Shown piece by piece: positions 1 to 4,738 of a stretch of 6,294 bases of DNA. Made by a program: the position numbers and the translations under genes. The stretch covers positions 1-6,294 of the forward strand of contig WTAY01000056.1 of NCBI GenBank assembly GCA_013139345.1. Reading direction: 5' to 3'. Each line of letters begins with the position of its first letter. Within the stretch, counting starts at the first letter, position 1. The notes below the pieces were generated by a model that worked only from the letters and a program-made list of their open reading frames with translations, had not been told where the DNA came from and did no database searches. Source of the DNA: Methylophaga sp. GTDB taxonomy: Bacteria; Pseudomonadota; Gammaproteobacteria; Nitrosococcales; Methylophagaceae.

Positions 1-84
1 GGCTGCTGTTCGAGCAGTTGAACCAGCAACAAACAGTTCAATTAAGCGACTTTGCTTATACCAACTTAATCTACTTTTTCTCAT
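1..84 (-). CDS. IS1595-family transposase, N-terminal 28 residues only
   Basis: An ATG on the - strand at 84-82 opens a frame that stays open to base 1. The translation begins MRKSRLSWYKQSRL and continues LIELFVAGSTARTAA. This is the characteristic N-terminus of IS1595/IS1016-type transposases, where it forms the start of a small zinc-ribbon or helix-turn-helix DNA-binding region ahead of the DDE-type catalytic domain. A Shine-Dalgarno AGGAT (complement of 91-95) lies about 7 bases upstream. Only the beginning of the gene is visible, so I cannot tell whether the transposase is intact. The overlapping + strand frame that runs through this stretch into the lipoprotein is not a credible N-terminus. 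Confidence 0.82.
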   Translation of the reverse strand, partial: MRKSRLSWYKQSRLIELFVAGSTARTAA

Positions 85-87
85 ACT

Positions 88-121
88 GCTATCCTAGATT
101 ATTTTACTTATCTAGGACAGC
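88..121. repeat. Subterminal inverted repeat of the IS, covering the transposase ribosome binding site
   Basis: GCTATCCTAGAT (88-99) and ATCTAGGACAGC (110-121) are inverted copies of 12 bases with a single mismatch, separated by a 10-base A+T loop. Perfect pairing covers the inner 8 bases. On the transposase strand, the arm closer to the gene contains the AGGA Shine-Dalgarno. A transcript entering the IS from outside would fold this hairpin and hide the ribosome binding site. IS10, IS50 and IS200 are known to use such structures to silence transposase made from read-through RNA. The hairpin is seen directly; that role here is inference. Confidence 0.6.
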
Positions 122-137
122 CCCAAAAATAATACTA

Positions 138-404
138 ATGATAGCCATTCCCTTAATTTTGTCGGCTTGCTCTAACATCCAAGGTGTTGTTCGTGACAGA
201 GGAACTGGGACTCCTATTCCATCTGCTCTAGTTCAAATAAATAAAGATAGCGCTTCTACTGATGCTCTTGGTCACTATCAAATCTTAGGTTCATTCTTGC
301 CGGGCGATACCATGATGATTAATGCTCCAGGCTATAATATTTACACTAAAACAGTAAAGTCAACTAATGAAATAGTCGATATTGATTTATCAAAAAAGCA
401 ATAA
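138..404 (+). CDS. Small lipoprotein with carboxypeptidase-regulatory-like beta-sandwich domain, 5' end probably cut by IS
   Basis: From the ATG at 138 the product has 88 residues. It starts MIAIPLILSAC, a hydrophobic stretch ending in an LSAC lipobox with the lipidated cysteine at residue 11. The mature part, IQGVVRDRGTGTPIPSALV then a stretch ending GHYQI and APGY, has the pattern of the CarboxypepD_reg family: GxVxD, G.PIPGA-like, TDALGHY and PGY. These are small beta-sandwich domains on exported proteins. The function is unknown. No lysine or arginine precedes the hydrophobic core and no good Shine-Dalgarno lies before 138. Codons 126-137 (KIIL) extend the signal peptide in frame right up to the IS boundary. 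The native start was therefore probably upstream and was removed by the insertion. A longer TTG start at 18 would lie inside the IS and is rejected. The gene may be non-functional, or expressed from the internal ATG. Confidence 0.6.
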   Translation: MIAIPLILSACSNIQGVVRDRGTGTPIPSALVQINKDSASTDALGHYQILGSFLPGDTMMINAPGYNIYTKTVKSTNEIVDIDLSKKQ

Positions 405-423
405 ATATAATAAAAAATCAAAT

Positions 424-448
424 GGGACTGTCAAAAAGCGGTAGCCCC
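424..448. repeat. Weak inverted repeat between lipoprotein and HNH genes
   Basis: GGGACT (424-429) can pair with AGCCCC (443-448) with one mismatch, and two wobble pairs extend the stem. It could act as a poor terminator for the lipoprotein transcript, but there is no T-run after it. The left arm GGGACTGTC also resembles the tip of the nearby IS (GGGGCTGTC), so it may instead be a scar of another element. Neither reading is well supported. No clear promoter for the HNH gene was found in 405-482. Confidence 0.2.
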
Positions 449-482
449 CTATTTAGATCGTTATGCCTAAAAAAGGATAGTC

Positions 483-1196
483 ATGGGCCAGTATCAGTTC
501 GAAGAGTGGATAAAACAAGAACACCCACAAATTACAGATACCCTGCGTTACCCTAGAACGGTAAAAACCATATCGAACCACCTAAAAAAGTATGGTATTG
601 ATGGGTATAATTTATACTTTATTAATAATGCGAGTGACGCAAAAAAGCTGAAAACTCTTTATTTCGAAATTGAGGAATATTACTCACTCAATGATCGTGG
701 AAACAATATGTACAGCCGAGCTTTCGACCTGTATATACAATACCTTAAAGTTAAAAAAAACACAGATTCAATAGCTAATGATATTCAACAAATTATTGAA
801 AAATCAAATGTAGAAAACACAGAAAAATCCAGTTTAATTCAGAGCAGAATTGGTCAGGGTAAATTCAGAGATAACCTCCTAAACTTATGGGGAGGCTGTG
901 CTGTAACAAAGTGTAATAAAGCTTCATTGCTTGTAGCATCACATATTAAACCTTGGAGTAAATCAGACGATCAGGAGCGTCTTGATCCATATAACGGGTT
1001 TTTGTTGTTACCAAACTTGGATAAGGCTTTTGATTTAGGTTTTATTTCTTTTGATTTATCAGGGAGTATTCTTATTTCAGGTAAATTCCCCGAGTATAAA
1101 CTTTTCAGTATTTCTAAAACAATGAGCATACAAATTAGAGACCAGAATAAAGTTTACCTGGAATACCATCATTTGCATGTGTTCAAAAATACATAA
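483..1196 (+). CDS. HNH endonuclease, restriction-enzyme-like (HNH_2 type)
   Basis: The 237-residue product carries an HNH_2-type nuclease domain at about residues 120-200. Visible features are C139 and C144 in CAVTKC, the HIKPW block with H154, N171 in the DPYNGF block, and D180 and D184 in NLDKAFDLGF. The conserved SRIGQGKFR lead-in and the terminal YLEYHHLHVF also fit. Residues 1-90 form a helical region with the W...P.TV..I..........YF..........L.......N..G..MYSRAFDLYIQYL pattern that precedes the nuclease in many restriction-type proteins and probably senses or binds DNA. AAGGA at 474-478 supports the ATG at 483. The gene is followed after 18 bp by the NERD gene, so the two are probably co-transcribed. 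GC is low (about 32% over 240 hand-counted bases), which suggests horizontal transfer. Nuclease family is firm; the role in phage or foreign-DNA restriction is inferred. Confidence 0.85.
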   Translation: MGQYQFEEWIKQEHPQITDTLRYPRTVKTISNHLKKYGIDGYNLYFINNASDAKKLKTLYFEIEEYYSLNDRGNNMYSRAFDLYIQYLKVKKNTDSIANDIQQIIEKSNVENTEKSSLIQSRIGQGKFRDNLLNLWGGCAVTKCNKASLLVASHIKPWSKSDDQERLDPYNGFLLLPNLDKAFDLGFISFDLSGSILISGKFPEYKLFSISKTMSIQIRDQNKVYLEYHHLHVFKNT

Positions 1197-1214
1197 CAAA
1201 ACCGAGAGGTAAAA

Positions 1215-1991
1215 GTGGACTTCACACCTATTCTTAATCAACTATATGGAGTACTTTGGTATTTAGTTCCTTTTTTCCTAATAATCACGTTATTAAAATC
1301 AGCATGGTTTAAAGGTGTTTTTGGTGAGTTTCTTGTTAATTTAAATGCCAAGTTATTTCTCGATAAAGAGCAGTATCACCTTATAAAAAACGTTACCTTG
1401 CCAACTGAAAATGGAAGCACTCAGATAGACCATATTATTGTTTCACGATATGGCATTTTTGTTGTTGAAACTAAAAATATGAAAGGCTGGATATTTGGTA
1501 GTCCAAACCAAAAAACGTGGACTCAAAAGATTTATAAGTATTCCAGTAAGTTTCAAAACCCACTTCACCAAAATTATAAACATACAAAAACGCTTGAATC
1601 ATTATTAGCGTTGAATGAAGATCACATTTTTTCAGTTATTGTTTTTGTCGGTGATAGTACATTTAACACAGAAATGCCAGAAAATGTAACGTATGGCACA
1701 GGCTATATCCGTTATATAAAATCAAAAACTCTGCCTGTATTGACAGAGTTAGACGTTAAACGTATTACTCAAAAAATAGAAGCTGGCAGATTCCCCCCTT
1801 CTTTCAAAACAAACCGAGATCATGGGAAGCATGTTAAACAAATTGTAGCTAAAAAAGAACCTGTTCATTCATGCCCAAAGTGTGGCGCGGCAATGATTAT
1901 GCGTAACGTTAAAAAAGGGCAACATAGTGGAAATAAGTTTTGGGGTTGTTCAAGTTTTCCAAAATGTAGAGGTATCGTGAGTATTACTTAA
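1215..1991 (+). CDS. Membrane-anchored NERD-domain nuclease-like protein with C-terminal topoisomerase-type zinc ribbon
   Basis: The 258-residue protein starts at GTG with GAGAGG five bases upstream (1204-1209). Residues 11-28 form one hydrophobic segment, so the protein is likely tethered to the inner membrane. Residues about 35-150 are a NERD (nuclease-related) domain: GEFLVN at 37-42, IDHIIVS with D72, IFVVETKNMKGWI with E85 and K87, then NPLHQN at 115-120. D72/E85-x-K87 match the PD-(D/E)xK nuclease core. Residues 220-251 hold a CPKC ... C ... C zinc ribbon (C220, C223, C245, C251), the type found at the end of DNA topoisomerase I, which binds single-stranded DNA. NERD plus this zinc ribbon is a recurrent arrangement in bacterial accessory regions. 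Pairing with the upstream HNH gene suggests a joint DNA-degrading or defence role, which is inference. GC is about 30% in a sampled line. Confidence 0.85.
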   Translation: MDFTPILNQLYGVLWYLVPFFLIITLLKSAWFKGVFGEFLVNLNAKLFLDKEQYHLIKNVTLPTENGSTQIDHIIVSRYGIFVVETKNMKGWIFGSPNQKTWTQKIYKYSSKFQNPLHQNYKHTKTLESLLALNEDHIFSVIVFVGDSTFNTEMPENVTYGTGYIRYIKSKTLPVLTELDVKRITQKIEAGRFPPSFKTNRDHGKHVKQIVAKKEPVHSCPKCGAAMIMRNVKKGQHSGNKFWGCSSFPKCRGIVSIT

Positions 1992-2052
1992 TACATAAGT
2001 TCGACACTAATAGAAAAAACTATCACCCCATACCCACAATCATTTATACCCG

Positions 2053-2076
2053 TTATCATTCAAGATGAATGATAGT
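2053..2076. repeat. Short perfect hairpin, possible end of a miniature dispersed repeat
   Basis: TATCATTCA (2054-2062) and TGAATGATA (2066-2074) are a perfect 9-bp inverted repeat with a 3-base loop, and two G-T pairs extend it. The preceding bases TATACCCG followed by a TTCAAGATG block resemble the TATACCC...TTCAAG ends of non-autonomous repeats common in gammaproteobacterial intergenic regions. The matching opposite end was not found in the window, so if it is such an element it is partial. Confidence 0.45.
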
Positions 2077-2124
2077 CAGAGCAATGCATAACACCTGATT
2101 AATGAGTGGTATTTAGATTGTCCC

Positions 2125-2198
2125 CCTCATCCCAACCTTCTCCCTCAAGGGAGAAGGAGCTAAAACTCCCTCTCCTGTTGGAGAGGGTTGGGGTGAGG
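2125..2198. repeat. REP-like element: two hairpins nested in a 19-bp long stem
   Basis: The left arm CCTCATCCCAACCTTCTCC (2125-2143) pairs with GGAGAGGGTTGGGGTGAGG (2180-2198) over all 19 positions, two of them G-U. The same bases can fold instead as two separate hairpins. The first is CCTTCTCCC/GGGAGAAGG (2136-2144 with 2149-2157, loop TCAA). The second is CCCTCTCC/GGAGAGGG (2168-2175 with 2180-2187, loop TGTT). Sequences of this CCCTCATCCCAACC...GGTTGGGGTGAGG type are dispersed in many gammaproteobacterial genomes. Its place between convergent genes is typical of REP elements, which can terminate transcription or protect RNA 3' ends. Confidence 0.75.
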
Positions 2199-2326
2199 AG
2201 ATAAATTAAGGGTTAATGGAAGAATTCTGCATTTCCAATGATTATGGCTACGTACCAGTAATTATTCAATCTTGTAGTCTGTCATCCCCGTAAAAACAAT
2301 GACGGAGTGAGAAACATACAAACTCA

Positions 2327-3715
2327 TTAGTTATGGGCATGTAGACTAACAAGTTTCTTTTTATTATCAATACCTAACCGCCCAGTCTTAACTACATTTC
2401 TACGTATTCCTGATACCGGTGCAATCATATAAAGATCACCATTTTTACCAAGTAATTGCCGATTAACACCTTGTGATTTTGCAATGCCTGCATTGGCTTT
2501 TAGGTGATGCAATTCACCATGAACGGGAATGGCACAGTCAGGTTTTATCCAACCATACATTGCTTTAAGTTCATCACTTGCTGGGTGTCCTGATGCGTGA
2601 ATGGGCAAGGTGCTGTCATCGGCGGTGATGACATCAACTTGCATTGCTTTCAAACGTTCAATCATTGTATTAATAGCCAGTTCATTACCGGGAATCATTT
2701 TTGAACTAAAGATAACGGTATCACCCGGTTCAAGATGCATGTCTCGAAAGCTATTAGAGCTCAGCCGGTTTAGTGCCGTTCTTGGTTCGCCTTGGCTACC
2801 TGTTGCGACTATCAATACGGTATGTGCTGGAAGGTAGCCTAGATGAGTGGGATCAACACTGGTTTCAACTGATGTCCACAACCCTGTTTTTTTGGCGGCT
2901 GACATCATATTAATTAAGGAGCGACCTAATAAACCAAGGTGACGGTTTGTTTGTTGTGAGATCTCGGCAATGGTATGAAGCCTCGCAAGGTTACTGCCAA
3001 AGCAGGTAACAATGACTCGCCCTTTCGCATTTTCAATATGCTGTTTTAAACCTTTGTGCAAATTGGCTTCTGATTCTGACCAACCTTGTACATCGGCATT
3101 GGTTGAATCACAGATCATGGCATCAATCCCTGATTCGGCTAATTTCTTATAGTCATTCTCTTGATAACGCGGCCCTAATAAGGGTTTAGGATCTAGCTTC
3201 CAATCTGCTGTATGAAACACCGATGCGACGGGTGTGGAAATTTTTAATCCAAAGGGTTCTGGAATAGAATGGGTTAACGCAACCCACTGAACATGAAATA
3301 CGCCAATATCAATACGTGCATTTGCTTCAACAATGATAACGGGCACTTTTTTAACCAAGCCAACCTCAACTAGTTTCCGACGTAATATCTCAGCTGTAAA
3401 TGCTGTGGTATAGATCGGGCAGCGTAATTTCTCCCATAGGTAAGGCACTGCACCGATATGATCTTCATGGGCATGTGTGATGACTAAGCCCGCAAGTTGA
3501 TCTCGTCTATCAACGATAAACTGAGGGTCAGCCATTTGAACATGTGGGCGGTTATTGGTGATTTCTTCGCCTTCTAAGTCGGTGTTTTTATCAAAGATGA
3601 CACCGCAGTCAACCATTAGCCATTGTCCATCATGGCCATATAAATTCATATTCATGCCGATTTCACCCGTTCCGCCTAATGGCAAAAACCAGAAATCTTT
3701 TGAATCAGGTGTCAT
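2327..3715 (-). CDS. RNase J-type ribonuclease (metallo-beta-lactamase/beta-CASP), short form
   Basis: The 462-residue product opens with FLPLGGTGEIGMNM, the RNase J signature. It has the zinc-binding HAHEDH at 81-86, H149 in ALTHS, D171 in HTADWKLDP, and the beta-CASP blocks DSTNA (203-207), TGSQGEP (305-311), HASGHP (373-378) and PVHGE with H399. RNase J enzymes are 5'-3' exonucleases and endonucleases that process and degrade RNA. Usual family members have about 550 residues, so the C-terminal domain that supports dimerisation is largely missing here. The N-terminal wording (LPLGG.GEIGMN.NLYG....WLMVDCGV) is closest, in my memory, to alphaproteobacterial forms. TAGGA (complement of 3721-3725) five bases before the ATG supports this start. 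It is divergent from the FliG-C-like gene. Most gammaproteobacteria rely on RNase E, so its role here is uncertain. Confidence 0.88.
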   Translation of the reverse strand: MTPDSKDFWFLPLGGTGEIGMNMNLYGHDGQWLMVDCGVIFDKNTDLEGEEITNNRPHVQMADPQFIVDRRDQLAGLVITHAHEDHIGAVPYLWEKLRCPIYTTAFTAEILRRKLVEVGLVKKVPVIIVEANARIDIGVFHVQWVALTHSIPEPFGLKISTPVASVFHTADWKLDPKPLLGPRYQENDYKKLAESGIDAMICDSTNADVQGWSESEANLHKGLKQHIENAKGRVIVTCFGSNLARLHTIAEISQQTNRHLGLLGRSLINMMSAAKKTGLWTSVETSVDPTHLGYLPAHTVLIVATGSQGEPRTALNRLSSNSFRDMHLEPGDTVIFSSKMIPGNELAINTMIERLKAMQVDVITADDSTLPIHASGHPASDELKAMYGWIKPDCAIPVHGELHHLKANAGIAKSQGVNRQLLGKNGDLYMIAPVSGIRRNVVKTGRLGIDNKKKLVSLHAHN

Positions 3716-3777
3716 ATTATTCCTAAAACTATGCTTAAATTAATATCTATTATGCCACTTCTATCAGGAACAACATC
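3716..3777. promoter_or_regulatory. Divergent promoter region between RNase J and FliG-C-like genes
   Basis: Only 62 bases separate two divergent starts, so promoters for both must lie here or overlap the coding ends. A TATTAT (3748-3753) could serve as a -10 for the + strand gene, but no good -35 is visible. On the - strand, no clear hexamer pair stands out. Both genes have an AGGA ribosome binding site (complement of 3721-3724, and 3766-3769). Shared regulation is possible but not shown. Confidence 0.35.
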
Positions 3778-4302
3778 ATGACGATTAAAGCGACCATCAA
3801 TATCAGTAACGTTGAGCCACAACTAACAAAAATTAATGATAATGAATTTTTGTTAGAGGTCGACAGTGATGACGTACAGCTTTCTTTGAAACTGAATGCT
3901 TTGCAAGTTCAAACGTTTGGACTCACCTGTGTGCATCATATTCCAGAAATGGAAACACGATTTTCTAATGTCACTGAAGAGGATATCTATCGTATTCCTG
4001 TAAAAGTTTTTAATTTTTTCACAGATCGAGAGCTGCAAACAATACTGCGAGAATCTCAAGCAGACGACTTTCAGTTATTTTATTGGTATATGCAAGATAG
4101 TACGGAGTTAATGCAGAAGTTTATTAATAATATGTCACAACGAGCCGCTGAAATACTCGTGGATGATGTTAAATATCTATTTGAAAGTCGACACCCTGAC
4201 AATGCACCAATACACCAAGTTAAATTAGCAAGAAAAGCCACCGAGAACATTATAAAATTAGTTCACAGCTTACAGCTTAGCGGTGAAGTTTCGACTCTCT
4301 AA
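3778..4302 (+). CDS. Stand-alone FliG C-terminal-domain-like protein
   Basis: The 174-residue product starts at an ATG eight bases after AGGA (3766-3769). Residues about 76-174 align with the C-terminal domain of the flagellar motor switch protein FliG. The helix with FTDRELQTILRE, the signature NMSQRAAEILVDD (118-130), and the closing LVHSLQLSGEV match FliG's NMSQRAADILRDD and IVRRLAETGEM. The first 75 residues do not resemble FliG N or middle domains and look like a beta-rich unit (TINISNVEPQL, EFLLEVDSDDVQLSLKL). There are no signal peptide or membrane segments, so it is probably cytoplasmic. By eye against E. coli FliG, the charged residues R281, D288 and D289 are kept (R122, D129, D130). 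The ALKGA segment with K264 is replaced by FYWYM, R297 appears to be H146, and about eight residues are inserted after the DD motif. A normal flagellar rotor role is unlikely. Family membership is firm; function is unknown. Confidence 0.8.
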   Translation: MTIKATINISNVEPQLTKINDNEFLLEVDSDDVQLSLKLNALQVQTFGLTCVHHIPEMETRFSNVTEEDIYRIPVKVFNFFTDRELQTILRESQADDFQLFYWYMQDSTELMQKFINNMSQRAAEILVDDVKYLFESRHPDNAPIHQVKLARKATENIIKLVHSLQLSGEVSTL

Positions 4303-4333
4303 ACACTGCAATTAATGCCTTATTTCTCATAGA

Positions 4334-4342
4334 TGGTATAAT
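4334..4342 (+). promoter_or_regulatory. Extended -10 promoter for oadGA
   Basis: TGGTATAAT at 4334-4342 is an ideal TGn extended -10 followed by a consensus TATAAT. No strong -35 lies 17 bases upstream, which extended -10 promoters can tolerate. Transcription would begin near 4349, giving a leader of about 50 bases before oadG. It is the only good promoter between the FliG-C-like gene and the oad genes. Confidence 0.6.
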
Positions 4343-4358
4343 AATTGGTCGTTTGATA

Positions 4359-4373
4359 TTAAGAATTACTTAA
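4359..4373. promoter_or_regulatory. Small palindrome in the oad leader, possible operator
   Basis: TTAAG (4359-4363) and CTTAA (4369-4373) form a 5-bp inverted repeat with a 5-base spacer, about 10-25 bases after the inferred start of transcription. A repressor site there could control the operon, but in A+T-rich DNA such a short palindrome can arise by chance. Confidence 0.2.
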
Positions 4374-4401
4374 CTCGTTGATTGTTGTAAGGGTAACGTA
4401 G

Positions 4402-4683
4402 ATGGATACACCAAATTTAATAGAAGAAGGTTTAAATCTAATGCTTTTTGGCATGGGATTTGTCTTTGTATTTTTGACATTATTAGTCATCGTAACGTCA
4501 TTGATGTCGTGGATTATTATCAAAGTCGAGAAAAACATTGGTGTTATTCCTGATGAAGGCGTTGCAGCACCCACAACGTTTATCCCCCCGCATGGACCGC
4601 TTGCTGAACAACCAGCAACCGATGACAAAACATTAATCTCAGTATTAACTGCAGCTGTACATAAATATCGTTCTCGCAAATAG
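4402..4683 (+). CDS. oadG: Oxaloacetate decarboxylase gamma subunit
   Basis: The 93-residue protein has a single membrane helix at about residues 12-40 (LNLMLFGMGFVFVFLTLLVI onward), the GMGFVFVFL pattern being typical of OadG. A charged KVEK follows, then a flexible proline-rich linker (PTTFIPPHGP) and a C-terminal helix LISVLTAAVHKYRSRK, which resembles the family's conserved AVHKYR end. In this sodium pump, OadG holds OadA to the membrane subunit OadB and coordinates zinc through its C-terminal part. AAGGG (4389-4393) lies eight bases before the ATG. The length is near the family norm of about 80-95. It is the first gene of the oadGA(B) operon, 55 bp before oadA. Confidence 0.9.
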   Translation: MDTPNLIEEGLNLMLFGMGFVFVFLTLLVIVTSLMSWIIIKVEKNIGVIPDEGVAAPTTFIPPHGPLAEQPATDDKTLISVLTAAVHKYRSRK

Positions 4684-4738
4684 TTCGCGTTAAAACGAGT
4701 AGTATTTTGCACAACCATTAAATATCTGAAGGCCATTT

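Larger units (their letters stand above)
1..124 (-). mobile_element. End of an IS1595-family insertion sequence, running off the left edge
   Basis: Read on the - strand, the element starts at position 124 with GGGGCTGTCCTAGATAAG, which resembles the terminal inverted repeats I know from IS1595-type elements. A transposase start follows 40 bases further in. The boundary at 124 is inferred from the GGGG terminus. IS1595 elements usually make an 8-bp target duplication, so bases 125-132 (AAAAATAA) would be the duplicated target and should reappear at the other end, outside the window. The element sits against the 5' end of the lipoprotein gene at 138 and probably interrupts it. Family assignment rests on the transposase N-terminus and is fairly firm; the exact boundary is less so. 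Confidence 0.8.
1992..2326. other. Convergent intergenic region holding two palindromic repeats
   Basis: This 335-base stretch separates the ends of the NERD gene (+) and the RNase J gene (-). I find no convincing coding frame or RNA gene in it. It contains a short perfect hairpin at 2054-2074 and a REP-like double hairpin at 2125-2198, listed separately. At 2283-2310 there is an irregular CCGT/ACGG pairing near TCATCCCCG that may be a decayed further repeat. No classical stem plus T-run terminator is seen for either gene, so the repeats may stop transcription from both sides. Confidence 0.6.

Noticed and set aside
2..97. + strand frame open from the left edge to a TAG at 95-97, possible end of an upstream gene
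   Set aside because: The same bases encode a well-recognised transposase start on the - strand, so this frame is a shadow.
18..137. N-terminal extension of the lipoprotein frame from a TTG at 18
   Set aside because: This stretch lies inside the IS, whose transposase reads on the opposite strand. It also places a lipobox 50 residues into the protein, which is not a normal signal peptide.
424..448. GGGACTGTC...AGCCCC as the end of a second insertion sequence
   Set aside because: Similarity to the IS tip is only about nine bases with a mismatch, and no matching far end or target duplication was found. It is kept only as a weak inverted repeat.
4359..4736. - strand open frame across oadG and its flanks
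   Set aside because: It is antisense to oadG, has no recognisable domain, and its opposite strand carries a clear family match and ribosome binding site.
4681..4738. Terminator between oadG and oadA
   Set aside because: Only a 4-bp palindrome (CGTT/AACG) is present and no T-run, so the two genes are read as one operon.
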